Part shown: positions 13,328 to 21,195 of the stretch, piece by piece
Position numbering within the stretch: position 1 is the stretch's first letter
Layout of the letters: every line of letters begins with the position of its first letter
Source: a virus
Virus record (IMG/VR): IMGVR_UViG_3300012944_000345
Span: 1 to 28,289 of that record
DNA: 28,289 nucleotides
Direction: 5' to 3' (one strand)
The notes under the pieces: generated by a model
Database searches by the model: none
Told to the model about the DNA's origin: nothing
Seen by the model: only the letters and a program-made list of their open reading frames with translations
Translations under genes and position numbers: made by a program

Positions 13328-14675
13328 ACTTAGCCTTCTTGTTCTTCCTGGCCCGGGACGGCGGCGCAAGTTGCTCCCGGGCTACTTCGTCGAAGGTTTG
13401 TCCTGTCGCCTCTAGTGTGGCTTGTTGCTTGGCGTAGTCCTGCCAACGCTGCACTGCGACGTCCACATAGATCGGATTGATCTCCAACGCCAAGCATATG
13501 CGACTGGTCATCTCAGCGGCAATGATTGTGGTCCCTGATCCGACGAACGGATCATAGACGGATTCACCCGGACGGCTGTTGTTCTCGATCGGGCGCTTCA
13601 TGCACTCGATTGGCTTCTGCGTCGAGTGTCCCGTCTCGGATTTGTGCGGCTTGTCGATCAACCACAGCGTTGATTGCGTGCGGTCGCCATTCCAATGGCC
13701 CGTCTTGCCTTTCCGAACAGCGTACCAGCATGGCTCATGCTGCACATGGTAGTTTCCGCGGCCGATCGCGAATTGTTGTTTGCCCCATATAATCTGCATA
13801 CGAATATCGAAGCCGGCGGCGATCAGCGCGTTGTGATGCATGATCAACAAGTCACCTGACGGACTCCACGCATAGACAACATCGCCGGGAAACAACGCCC
13901 AGGCGGCGTCCCAATCGGCGCGATCATCATTCGAAACTTTGCCAACCGCGCCGGCACCTATTGCGCGATTGCCCATACCATGACTGTGGCGCGCGGCGTG
14001 GTTCCGCCAGTCCGGATCATAATCAACGCCATACGGCGGATCGGTCACCATTAGATGCGGTTTAGCACCATCTAGCAACCGGCCAACATCAGTCTCCGCC
14101 GTGGCGTCCCCACACAGCAGCTTATGCTTTCCCAGCAGCCACAAGTCACCCATCTGCGATATCGGCACTGCTGGCGGCTCTGGCGTCGCCTCCGGATCTT
14201 GTCCACTCACCTGCACCATATACTGGACAAGTTTGAAATCATCGAATCCCGTAAGTTTGAGATCGTAACCCGTCAGCGCCAGTTCGCCGAGTTCAATCTT
14301 CAGCAATTGCGGCGACCATGTCGACGCTTCCGTCAGGGCATTATCTGCAATTCTGTAGGCCCGCTTCTGCTCTTCCGTCCATCCATCGGCGACCATGACT
14401 GGGACCTCAGAAATCCCCATGCGGTTCGCCGCCATCAAACGACCATGGCCAGCGATGCAGACGCCTCCCTCATCTACGAGAATCGGCATCGTCCAGCCGA
14501 ACTCGTTGAGACTGCGGACCAGCGCGTCGATCTGTTCGTCGGAGTGAACTCGCGGATTCTGCGGATATGCGAGGAGGTCCTTGACGGACCGTCTCTCGAC
14601 CTTGTCTGCTGGCCATGCACCAGCGCGCGGTTGAAGGATTAGCGGCTGCAGTGCTGATTTCGTCTTTTTGGCCAT
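13296..14675 (-). CDS. ParB-N domain fused to DNA (N4/N6) methyltransferase
   Basis: A 459-residue protein. Residues 27-125 are a ParB/Srx-type domain (SVKDLLAYPQNPRVHSDEQI, then GVCIAGHGRLMAA). Residues 170-425 form an amino-methyltransferase with the catalytic DPPYG (212-216), HSTQKP (350-355) and the SAM motif DPFVGSGTT (375-383), motif order IV before I, as in beta-class enzymes. It would methylate exocyclic amino groups in a short DNA motif, probably to protect phage DNA from host restriction. No cognate endonuclease is adjacent. No clear ribosome site precedes the ATG. This fusion is common in phages and prophages. Confidence 0.92.
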   Translation of the reverse strand: MAKKTKSALQPLILQPRAGAWPADKVERRSVKDLLAYPQNPRVHSDEQIDALVRSLNEFGWTMPILVDEGGVCIAGHGRLMAANRMGISEVPVMVADGWTEEQKRAYRIADNALTEASTWSPQLLKIELGELALTGYDLKLTGFDDFKLVQYMVQVSGQDPEATPEPPAVPISQMGDLWLLGKHKLLCGDATAETDVGRLLDGAKPHLMVTDPPYGVDYDPDWRNHAARHSHGMGNRAIGAGAVGKVSNDDRADWDAAWALFPGDVVYAWSPSGDLLIMHHNALIAAGFDIRMQIIWGKQQFAIGRGNYHVQHEPCWYAVRKGKTGHWNGDRTQSTLWLIDKPHKSETGHSTQKPIECMKRPIENNSRPGESVYDPFVGSGTTIIAAEMTSRICLALEINPIYVDVAVQRWQDYAKQQATLEATGQTFDEVAREQLAPPSRARKNKKAKSTSSALQSTA

Positions 14676-14695
14676 GGCGGATGGTTACATGCCGG

Positions 14696-15016
14696 CTAGG
14701 GACGGTTCAAGTCCCGTATCTTGCCGACCATAGGCATGCCGTGGCGATGATGGTGGTAGTCACCCATACCGGTGCCTTGATGATCGCCGCGGCGCAGTTC
14801 TACCTGCAGCTTGGCCTCGGCCTTCTCCTTGGCAACACGTTTTGCTGCCCAACCACTGATTTGCCCAATAAGCCACAACAGGAACGTCGATGCTGCGAAC
14901 ATGTGCCCGCGGTAGGTCTCGCTGAACTCTGCGATCGCAGCGAACGCCTTGTCGTCTATGCGCTCGGTCCAGGTGCGGCGGACCACGTTGGCCATCGGGT
15001 CACGGCGCTGCCTCAT
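14696..15016 (-). CDS. Single-span membrane protein with His-rich tail
   Basis: A 106-residue protein. ATG at 15016 overlaps the previous stop (ATGA); a later ATG at 14995 is possible. A soluble N-terminal half is followed by one hydrophobic segment (FAASTFLLWLIGQISGWAA), then a charged helix (AKRVAKEKAEAKLQVELRR) and a His/Gly-rich end (GDYHHHRHGMPMVG). The His cluster may bind metal. Function unknown. Confidence 0.6.
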   Translation of the reverse strand: MRQRRDPMANVVRRTWTERIDDKAFAAIAEFSETYRGHMFAASTFLLWLIGQISGWAAKRVAKEKAEAKLQVELRRGDHQGTGMGDYHHHRHGMPMVGKIRDLNRP

Positions 15017-15792
15017 ACCCCGCACATCCCTTCGCAATCGTTGTTGAACAGGTCAGCCTGACCGATCCGAGCAGGTGACCTAAGATCGACATCTGCAAGC
15101 CGTACCCGCGCCCGATGGACGAACTGCTCACCTTTCGACGGAAATTGGTGCCGGATAGCCTCATCGACAAGGACCGCATCAACGATCTCGTTCGGCGTAA
15201 GCATCTGCCATTCCTCGTCAGATCGAAATGGGCAAGCGATGCATGCTGACCTCGGTGCTTCCCATCCGTGGCGCTGTAACCATGCCCTGCAATCTCCACG
15301 GTTCATTCGCATCTCGATCAACGGCCATCGGTGGATGATGTATTGGACACGCGCGGGCTTCATACGCATGACCTCATCCGTCGATATTCCGATCCATGAT
15401 TCCGCCTGTCCCTTCCGCCGAAGGCCGCCGCACAACTCGACTATCTTGCGCATGATCGGGTCGATCTTGTACTGCGCCGTGCACTGCCTCCTGCCCATCC
15501 CATGGGTTCCGTCAGGATTGCGCGTAAACCACGGAATGATCGCAAACTTTGGAGACCTCTTCGACCCGCCACCGATAGCCGCTTCACGTAGGTTGCCTGC
15601 GCTCACCCGATAGACCGGGAATGGCAATGCGCGTTCCAATTTGTCGAGATGCTCATAGACCGCTTTCGGTTCCCAGCCAGTGTCGGCAAAGATCGCACCG
15701 TCAGGCATTGGCGCGATCTCGCCATGCGCCGCCATCAGCGCCAGCGCCGTCGACTGGACGCCAGCGCCGAGGCTGATCACGCGCAGAGTCAC
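15013..15792 (-). CDS. PP-loop / PAPS-reductase-like protein
   Basis: A 259-residue protein opening with VISLGAGVQSTALALMAAHG, the PP-loop type nucleotide site of the PAPS reductase/N-type ATP pyrophosphatase fold. The following AIFADTGWEPKAVYEHL is also typical. Cys residues occur in RRQCTAQYK, ACIACPF and the C-terminal CEGMCGV, which could carry an Fe-S cluster or a reactive thiol. Phages often carry this family; the substrate is not established. It may activate sulfate-like or thio groups or modify nucleic acid. Start is GTG at 15792 overlapping the previous stop (GTGA). Confidence 0.8.
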   Translation of the reverse strand: MTLRVISLGAGVQSTALALMAAHGEIAPMPDGAIFADTGWEPKAVYEHLDKLERALPFPVYRVSAGNLREAAIGGGSKRSPKFAIIPWFTRNPDGTHGMGRRQCTAQYKIDPIMRKIVELCGGLRRKGQAESWIGISTDEVMRMKPARVQYIIHRWPLIEMRMNRGDCRAWLQRHGWEAPRSACIACPFRSDEEWQMLTPNEIVDAVLVDEAIRHQFPSKGEQFVHRARVRLADVDLRSPARIGQADLFNNDCEGMCGV

Positions 15793-16754
15793 TCGCGGTG
15801 TCCCTCGCCGTACAGCGACTTCAGGAACCTGTCCACGACCACCCAGCTCTCCCGAGCGGTCTTGTGGTTGTTGAGGCTGTGGCCGTTCTTGGGGATGATC
15901 GTCACCTGGACGTGCTTGGCGTTCGGGAAGAACGTCTTCTCTTTCGGGGCTTCGATCGGTCCCGGGTAGAGCGGGTCGAACTCGCCGAATTGGACGAGCA
16001 CGGGACTGCTGACGGCACCCGCCATATCAAGTAGACGGTTGTTGAAAAAGCTGAGGACATCCAAAAATTGGCCACGGGAGATAGTACTGCCGAGTACATC
16101 ATGATCAAGCACCAACATGTCCGGATCGGTCTCCGGAGGGTAGAAGAAGAAGCACCGCGTCTGGTCGATCGTGAACGGCTGGATGTAGATCATGCTCAAA
16201 TCCAGCGCGCCGCACGGCGGCAGAGGCGTCAGCGTGTGGCCCCAGCCGGACAGCACGATGGCGTCGGCCGGGTTGTTGAACCGCGCCTGCAGCAGCACCG
16301 CCTGCTCGGCGCCGAACGAGTGGCCGACCACGTACAGATGCCGATGGCGGATGCCGCGCTTGACCTGCTGGATGACTTGATTCAGCGAGGATACCGTCTC
16401 GTTGGTGTTCAGGAAGTCTCCGGGAGGCTTGTCGCTCTGGCCCGCGCCTAGAGAGTCGAGTGCCAGTATATCGTAGCCGCGACACACCATAAAGTTAACG
16501 TAGGAGTACGCCCGTCCGTTGAGATCAGGGATATCCCAGTATAGGTGCTGATCGGTAGCGCCGTGGATGGTGACTTGGAGGTCGCGTTCGGCGACACCTC
16601 GATGACGGTACAAAAATCCGACTTCATTGTATGTCTTCCCATCTGAGAGTGTGACCGGGAACGTGACGTGGTCGACGTCGGGCCTGCGGCACTCGTCGTC
16701 GGCACGAGCAGAGAACGACGCCAGCAGGAATATTACCAGAAATAAAATTCTCAT
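15789..16754 (-). CDS. Secreted alpha/beta hydrolase
   Basis: A 321-residue protein with a clear Sec signal peptide (MRILFLVIFLLASFSARA, then DDECRR) and an alpha/beta-hydrolase core. An HG oxyanion motif (IHGATD, about 64-69), the nucleophile elbow GHSFG (Ser146), an acid in GEFDPLYP (Asp260) and NGHS with the catalytic His (His292) complete a Ser-Asp-His triad. It would act outside the cytoplasm on an ester, such as a lipid, an acyl sugar or a xenobiotic. The ATG at 16754 is five bases after AAGGAG. An intact exported hydrolase is unusual cargo among phage HTH and zinc-ribbon mini-genes. Confidence 0.88.
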   Translation of the reverse strand: MRILFLVIFLLASFSARADDECRRPDVDHVTFPVTLSDGKTYNEVGFLYRHRGVAERDLQVTIHGATDQHLYWDIPDLNGRAYSYVNFMVCRGYDILALDSLGAGQSDKPPGDFLNTNETVSSLNQVIQQVKRGIRHRHLYVVGHSFGAEQAVLLQARFNNPADAIVLSGWGHTLTPLPPCGALDLSMIYIQPFTIDQTRCFFFYPPETDPDMLVLDHDVLGSTISRGQFLDVLSFFNNRLLDMAGAVSSPVLVQFGEFDPLYPGPIEAPKEKTFFPNAKHVQVTIIPKNGHSLNNHKTARESWVVVDRFLKSLYGEGHRE

Positions 16755-16930
16755 CACGGCTCCTTGGCGGTTAGGTGTTTGCGCTGTCTGTCACGCCGGC
16801 GCTCCTCGCGCAACCTCCAGAGGAGGCTGCACACCTTCGCCTCCGACGAATCCACGAGCTGGGCGATGTCCTTCGTGTCCATGCGCTGGTGCTCCCAGAG
16901 CAGGAATATGCGCATCTCGGCGTCGGTCAT
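16754..16930 (-). CDS. Small HTH-like protein
   Basis: A 58-residue protein: MTDAEMRIFLLWEHQRMDTK, then DIAQLVDSSEAKVCSLLWRLREERRR. The pattern of a helix, a short turn and a recognition-like helix resembles a sigma-70 region 4 type or LuxR-type HTH. The ATG at 16930 overlaps the previous stop (ATGA at 16927-16930), and its own TGA overlaps the hydrolase ATG by one base. It may regulate this small operon. Confidence 0.6.
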   Translation of the reverse strand: MTDAEMRIFLLWEHQRMDTKDIAQLVDSSEAKVCSLLWRLREERRRDRQRKHLTAKEP

Positions 16931-17130
16931 GTCGTCACCAACCTGCCATCCTCCAGCATCTTGTTGATACGGTGGACGAGGGGCTCAGGAACAAAAGACT
17001 TAGATTCCAGCGCCGAGACCTTCCTGCCCGCGCTGTTTGTGCTCGTGAACTTGAACCCGAGCGCGAGGCCCAGCTGCCGCTTCGACAGTCCGTTGGCCTC
17101 GCGCAACTTGCGGAGCTGATCACCTGTCAT
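16927..17130 (-). CDS. XRE-type helix-turn-helix protein
   Basis: A 67-residue DNA-binding protein. MTGDQLRKLREANGLSKRQL is the usual start of an XRE/Cro-like HTH; ALGFKFTSTNSAGRKVSALE completes it and VPEPLVHRINKMLEDG closes the fold. An insertion (KFTSTNSAGRK) lengthens the usual turn before the recognition helix. ATGA overlaps exist on both sides, so it is translated with its neighbours. A Cro-like or anti-repressor role for the leftward unit is possible. Confidence 0.75.
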   Translation of the reverse strand: MTGDQLRKLREANGLSKRQLGLALGFKFTSTNSAGRKVSALESKSFVPEPLVHRINKMLEDGRLVTT

Positions 17131-17255
17131 CGCAGTCCCGCCACCTCCGTGAAGTTGCCCGCATAGTCAGCCCAAATTACCAGGGCCAGCACGAATAGCG
17201 CAACCGCGACGGCATGCCAGAGGTCGGTCCAGTCGAGGTCGCGCAGCCAGTTCAT
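17127..17255 (-). CDS. Single-span membrane mini-protein
   Basis: A 42-residue protein (MNWLRDLDWTDLWHAVAVAL, then FVLALVIWADYAGN). It has one hydrophobic span flanked by acidic and aromatic residues. The ATG at 17255 overlaps the previous stop, and its stop overlaps the next start. No family; typical of unassigned phage membrane peptides. Confidence 0.55.
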   Translation of the reverse strand: MNWLRDLDWTDLWHAVAVALFVLALVIWADYAGNFTEVAGLR

Positions 17256-17476
17256 GATATCACTTCTCCCACCAGTCTCGTGTCCGTCCCGCAGTCCTCG
17301 CAGTTGGCCGTCTCGAACGTCCGCTTTATGACCCACCTCTGTAGGACCTTGTCCCACTCGGCATCAGCATCCTTGGTGACGCGTTCGCTACCGCAGTGCG
17401 CGCACTTGAAGGTGACGCACTCGCGGGTCCGGACCATCTGCCGCGGCGCCCTGCCTATCGGGATAATGAGGGTCAT
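17252..17476 (-). CDS. Small zinc-ribbon protein
   Basis: A 74-residue protein with two Cys pairs: FKCAHCGSERVTKD and, 28 residues later, ANCEDCGTDTRL. Between them is WDKVLQRWVIKRTFET. The layout is a four-Cys zinc ribbon. The ATG at 17476 overlaps the previous stop (ATGA). Probably nucleic-acid or protein binding; function unknown. Confidence 0.65.
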   Translation of the reverse strand: MTLIIPIGRAPRQMVRTRECVTFKCAHCGSERVTKDADAEWDKVLQRWVIKRTFETANCEDCGTDTRLVGEVIS

Positions 17477-17736
17477 TTACCTTCTCCCAAATAATTCTCC
17501 CGCATGTAATCCTCGACGACCTCCTGGATCATCTGTGCCAGCGCGTCCGCGTGGGACTTGAACTCATCCTCGCTGTCCGTTTCCTTGTCGCGCAGGAAAG
17601 ACGCAGCGAGGTCGTAGCACTTCTTGTCATATGTCATCGTTGATCCTTTCTTCTCCTCGCATTTGGCGCAGTATGCGATCGGATCGCCGAAACGAGACCT
17701 CATGAACTCGAAGCCATGCTCGATGCAGAAGTCCAT
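17473..17736 (-). CDS. Composite small protein: Cys motif plus MTYDKKCYDLA domain
   Basis: An 87-residue frame with two good starts. ATG 17736 has GGAGG five bases upstream and begins a Cys/His segment (MDFCIEHGFEF, then IAYCAKCEEKK). ATG 17637 (residue 34) has AGGA at six bases and begins MTYDKKCYDLAASFL, which is how a common small alphaproteobacterial phage protein starts as a standalone gene. Either two products are made from nested starts, or two formerly separate genes are fused. I annotate the long form. Confidence 0.6.
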   Translation of the reverse strand: MDFCIEHGFEFMRSRFGDPIAYCAKCEEKKGSTMTYDKKCYDLAASFLRDKETDSEDEFKSHADALAQMIQEVVEDYMRENYLGEGK

Positions 17737-17765
17737 CTCTTCCTCCCATCGTTTCAGCTAGCTCC

Positions 17766-17808
17766 GCCCCGTGGGAGCCGGATCCCCACCTCCCGGCTCC
17801 CCCAGGCC
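17766..17808 (-). terminator. Post-stop hairpin element, copy 1 of 3
   Basis: Read leftward after the TAA at 17813: GGCCTGGG, a 9-base-pair stem (GGGAGCCGG/CCGGCTCCC) with an 11-base loop, then CACGGGGC. Flanks match the copies at 18372-18411 and 20101-20138, while the stem differs. GCCT and GGGC of the flanks can pair as an outer helix with one U-G pair. No U-run follows. Confidence 0.7.
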
Positions 17809-17812
17809 AGGG

Positions 17813-18325
17813 TTACTGGCTGGCAACCACCTTCTTCACGTAGTAGGTCGTGACGACGCGTGGCCGCTCCGCCCGGGCCTGCTGAACCGCCGGCGTGCTG
17901 ATGGTGTTGATCCCGAGGTTGATCGCGCCGGGGAACCAGCCGAGCGCCAGCCCGAAGAACGAGTTTCGCTGCACGTCCGCCGCCGTCTGCAGGGCGATGA
18001 ACTTGTCCGCCGGGCCGCTCTCGCCAGAAGCCTGGTGGTCGCGGTAGACGGTGACCTGGTCTCCGTACGCCTGGACCGGCGGGAACGTCTCCTGGGCCGC
18101 CGCGCGGGCGTGGCGGGGTGCCTTGTGATATGTCACCCGGTAGACCGCCTCGCACCACCGCATGTGGCGTTCGTAGAACCCGACGTCGCTGGCGCAGCGC
18201 CCCACGTACTGCGCGAACTGCTTCTCCGTGAACCGCACCGCCTCGGCGCCGAACCCGAGGTAGAGCACCGGAGCCGACGCAAGCAATGCTCCAGACACAA
18301 TTTTGATTTGGTTAAAGCGCAACAT
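17813..18325 (-). CDS. Membrane-anchored or exported hypothetical protein
   Basis: A 170-residue protein. The N-terminus (MLRFNQIKIVSGALLASAPVLYLGFGAEAVRF) has a positive start and one hydrophobic span, either an uncleaved anchor or a signal peptide with an AEA site. The body has two Cys (RCASDVGF, RWCEAVYR) that could form a disulfide. A second hydrophobic stretch (SFFGLALGWFPGAINLGI) lies near the C-terminus. The ATG at 18325 follows AAGGA. Cotranscribed with the orphan upstream, separated by a conserved hairpin. No family recognised. Confidence 0.65.
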   Translation of the reverse strand: MLRFNQIKIVSGALLASAPVLYLGFGAEAVRFTEKQFAQYVGRCASDVGFYERHMRWCEAVYRVTYHKAPRHARAAAQETFPPVQAYGDQVTVYRDHQASGESGPADKFIALQTAADVQRNSFFGLALGWFPGAINLGINTISTPAVQQARAERPRVVTTYYVKKVVASQ

Positions 18326-18371
18326 TAGATCGTCCTTCCTTCATCTTGGTTATGGCTACCGCTACAACGGT

Positions 18372-18411
18372 GCCCCGTGCGGGTAGAGTTCACGCTCTAC
18401 CCGCCCAGGCC
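18372..18411 (-). terminator. Post-stop hairpin element, copy 2 of 3
   Basis: Read leftward from the TGA at 18416: CGGC, GGCCTGGG, a perfect 10-base-pair stem (GCGGGTAGAG/CTCTACCCGC) with a 6-base loop, then CACGGGGC. Same flanks as copies 1 and 3 with an unrelated stem sequence. Confidence 0.75.
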
Positions 18412-18415
18412 GCCG

Positions 18416-20074
18416 TCAGTTGGCGTACTTATCGTATTTCCTGTCTTTTAATTTGAGATTGGTCAGATCTTGGGTCTCCTCTGGATCGCTATCTTTGTTT
18501 CTTCCTTTGACGTGTTCCAGATACGCTTTGTGTCTGGGTTTGCCGCTGACATGGGCAGACAAGAACTTCGCGATGACTGTCGAATCGATGCGTTCGCGCT
18601 TCGGCTCTTTCATGGTGTCTTCGTCGTGCATTCCAAGATCGAAGTGGATGATGGGATCGTGATGGAGGCCAGGAACAGTGATCAAGATTTCCCAACTGTT
18701 CCACTTGAAAGATCGCATGCCTCTGAAATGCATCCTGACGAACAGGTCGCCTTTCTTCGTGATCCTCTTGTGAGGCCTCACCAGATGAAAGATGCGAGCT
18801 CTCCTGCCGCCGCAATCGACGACGAGATCACGGTCAGAGAAAAACTCCGGCACTGACTTCTGGGCAACTGAGAATACTGCGGTGGTGTCTCGGCGTGACG
18901 CCCTGATCTGGATCATCGATCCTTCATTGAGCCATTCATACTCATTCACGACATCTACGAACATATTGCGCAGATATCTCTCGGCGGTATCGCCGTTGTT
19001 CTTGGCCCAATCCTCCAAATCGGCTCCTATCCTCCATTCCATCCTGCTGAAATCGAAACTCGTCTTGACTCCACTGCGGCAATCGCGGCTTGAAAATCTG
19101 CTCTTGATGCTAACGGGAACCTTGTGAAGACATTTCAAGACGCGCACGTCAGTGCCGTCTTCGCTTATGACGACAGCATATTCCTGGGGAGTTCCAAATT
19201 TGCGCTTATAGTCTTTGTCCTGAGGGCGATCCCAGTAGATCGTCATGATGTAGATGTCGCCGTTGAACACCGGCTGGACCGTCAAGGGAGCACCATCCCG
19301 ACTGTACTTCCTGAACATCATGAACTTCGGTATCCAGACAGCCCAGCGTTTCCCTTGTTTCGCGCGAACTTCGTTCGTGCGTTCCATCTCCTCCTGCTCG
19401 ACCCTTGGATCAACACCAAACGCGATGGCACCAAATGCGGGCCTATTCTTCTTCCACCACGGAGACAATTCAGAAAGATGGGATAAGTCGCGATCCTCAT
19501 TTCCCTTCATCCTACCTCCACCAAGGACCCTGTGTGAGGCCCACGGAATGAGATGAGCACCGAGACGAGAGTATATTCCGTGATCCGACTTCCATCTTCT
19601 CATCCGGTCCATATAAACTTCGTAGCGATCGAGTTGCTCAAGGATCATGTCGCGGAAAACGAATTGACCAAATGCCTCCCTAGGCAGCATCCCAAGATCC
19701 TCGCTGTACCATTCATCGAGAGACCTAGGATTCGTGATGAGATTGCGAGTATCCTTCGACCATTCCTCTGGAACTTCATCGATAATATCGATTTGTCCAG
19801 CACCATTCATGCGCGTTCTTGCGATTTTCTTCTTCTCTTTGTTCTCTTTTCTAGCTTTGATTTGGCGCTTGAGACGGCTCTTCAGTTCTGCTTCAGTCGG
19901 TATCGGCGCGACAGGTTCCGAAATAACATCTGAAACGGATTCGACTTCTCCGTTCTCTTTCGAATCTGGTTGCTTGGTTTGATTGCGATTGGTGCCGAAC
20001 CACGCACGAACACGTGATCCCTGCCTAACAATCATCACGACCAGCATCGTGATGCGATTCAAAACCTCTTGCAT
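18416..20074 (-). CDS. 552-residue orphan protein
   Basis: A large protein I cannot assign. The N-terminus has a short hydrophobic stretch (MQEVLNRITMLVVMIV), then a charged linker rich in Lys/Glu (AELKSRLKRQIKARKENKEK). The body has many Trp/Arg/Asp residues, for example LSPWWKKNRPAFGAIAFGVD and KRWAVWIPKFMMF, without known catalytic motifs. The ATG at 20074 is the first after the upstream hairpin; the open frame extends to 20281 but overlaps DUF932 antiphase. By eye the gene is clearly more AT-rich than its neighbours, suggesting recent transfer. It is flanked by two of the three conserved hairpins, like a cassette. Confidence 0.75.
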   Translation of the reverse strand: MQEVLNRITMLVVMIVRQGSRVRAWFGTNRNQTKQPDSKENGEVESVSDVISEPVAPIPTEAELKSRLKRQIKARKENKEKKKIARTRMNGAGQIDIIDEVPEEWSKDTRNLITNPRSLDEWYSEDLGMLPREAFGQFVFRDMILEQLDRYEVYMDRMRRWKSDHGIYSRLGAHLIPWASHRVLGGGRMKGNEDRDLSHLSELSPWWKKNRPAFGAIAFGVDPRVEQEEMERTNEVRAKQGKRWAVWIPKFMMFRKYSRDGAPLTVQPVFNGDIYIMTIYWDRPQDKDYKRKFGTPQEYAVVISEDGTDVRVLKCLHKVPVSIKSRFSSRDCRSGVKTSFDFSRMEWRIGADLEDWAKNNGDTAERYLRNMFVDVVNEYEWLNEGSMIQIRASRRDTTAVFSVAQKSVPEFFSDRDLVVDCGGRRARIFHLVRPHKRITKKGDLFVRMHFRGMRSFKWNSWEILITVPGLHHDPIIHFDLGMHDEDTMKEPKRERIDSTVIAKFLSAHVSGKPRHKAYLEHVKGRNKDSDPEETQDLTNLKLKDRKYDKYAN

Positions 20075-20100
20075 GGCGGTTATCCCTTCATCGTGGCGAT

Positions 20101-20138
20101 GCCCCGTGCGGCAGGGTCGTTCCCCTGCCGCCCAGGCC
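20101..20138 (-). terminator. Post-stop hairpin element, copy 3 of 3
   Basis: Read leftward from the TGA at 20143: CGCT, GGCCTGGG, a perfect 9-base-pair stem (GCGGCAGGG/CCCTGCCGC) with a 6-base loop, then CACGGGGC. It lies between DUF932 and the 552-residue orphan. Confidence 0.75.
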
Positions 20139-20142
20139 AGCG

Positions 20143-21195
20143 TCAGACTGCCTCGAGGACCCGCTTCCACTCCGTCGAGGCGAGGTTGAGCAATTTCCCG
20201 CCCATCGCCTCCAGCTCGACGCAGCGGTCGTAGTCCGGCGCGGTGTGCGCCTGGTGCGTGACCGCGTTCAGCAAGCCCCACGCCGACAGGTCGCCGCCGT
20301 TGATGAGCGACTTGAGGATCGATCCCTTCTCGGCCTCATTAACGGACACGATCTGGGACATCACCTCCACCGCCTGCGTCACGTCGCCGGTGATCTGCAC
20401 CTGCGCCAGCCCGTTCATCCTGTCGAGCCGCGCCCGGAATCGCGCCTCGTCGAGCGCCGCCTTGACCATGTCCCTGATCTTGAGGACCAGCACGTCGTCG
20501 TCGGCCTTGCGGGTGTCATCGGCCCACAGCGCCTCGTTGTCGTCGATCTGCCTGCCGACGTGGGTGCGCTTGAACAGCGACTCACCGACTGCACCGTTGA
20601 GGCACCACAGCCGGTAGTCCAGTTCCGACACGTCGACGCGGCCGAGCCCGACCTCGCTGTTCGAGATCACGACGCCGGCCTGGACCACATCGCCCACCTT
20701 GCGCGCCCTGACCTCGCCCTGGATCGTCGGGACGACGGCCTGGATGTAGAGCCGCGCGTCGGTGACCTCGGCCGACACGATCTTGACCTCCGGGAAGTCC
20801 GCCAGCACCGGCAGCGCCACCTCGGCGATCTTCTCGTTCTCGATGCGCTGGTAGCGGTTCGAGAGCAGCGCGCGCCCGTCCCCGCCCAGCGTGCGGAACA
20901 TGCGCTTAGTCGGGTTGATCCGGAACCACGCGTTGACGTTCGTTGCCAGCAGGTCCGACGCATCCTCGCGCATCCGATCGTAGTACTTGGCCGGGATGTT
21001 GGTGTGCGCCGCGATCTGCCGGTGCGGCAGCGGCAGGAGCGGGAACGACCCGTGTCCGGGCAGCTCCATGGCGATCACGCCGTCCTGCTGGACCTGCACC
21101 GTCGACCGCGCGGTGTCGACGATGAAGTCGCGCTTGATCTGGGAGTTCGCCTCGATCTTGCGGGCAAGGTCGACGAGGCTGAGGCCGGTCTTCAT
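20143..21195 (-). CDS. DUF932 (phage/plasmid-like) protein
   Basis: A 350-residue protein of the DUF932 / phage-plasmid-like (TIGR03299) family. The supporting pattern is a PHRQIAAHTNIPAKYYDRM segment, LLSNRYQRIENEKIAEVALP, and the C-terminal GDLSAWGLLNAVTHQAHTAP...DYDRCVELEAMGG with a final EW. The biochemical role of the family is not established; it is widespread on phages and plasmids and often expressed early. Start is ATG at 21195; the leader contains the repeated GATGGAGAACCA. An upstream in-frame ATG at 21213 would read that leader as MENQ and is less likely. Confidence 0.9.
   Translation of the reverse strand: MKTGLSLVDLARKIEANSQIKRDFIVDTARSTVQVQQDGVIAMELPGHGSFPLLPLPHRQIAAHTNIPAKYYDRMREDASDLLATNVNAWFRINPTKRMFRTLGGDGRALLSNRYQRIENEKIAEVALPVLADFPEVKIVSAEVTDARLYIQAVVPTIQGEVRARKVGDVVQAGVVISNSEVGLGRVDVSELDYRLWCLNGAVGESLFKRTHVGRQIDDNEALWADDTRKADDDVLVLKIRDMVKAALDEARFRARLDRMNGLAQVQITGDVTQAVEVMSQIVSVNEAEKGSILKSLINGGDLSAWGLLNAVTHQAHTAPDYDRCVELEAMGGKLLNLASTEWKRVLEAV

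Noticed and set aside
12371-13369. 332-codon leftward frame opposite the DUF3489-like gene
   Set aside because: Low-complexity Arg/Leu/Gly composition and no ribosome site; the plus-strand genes carry repeated leaders and recognisable domains.
16927-17130. Complete lysogeny switch around the XRE protein
   Set aside because: The gene is embedded in a coupled operon without its own divergent promoter, and no integrase or second repressor is visible.
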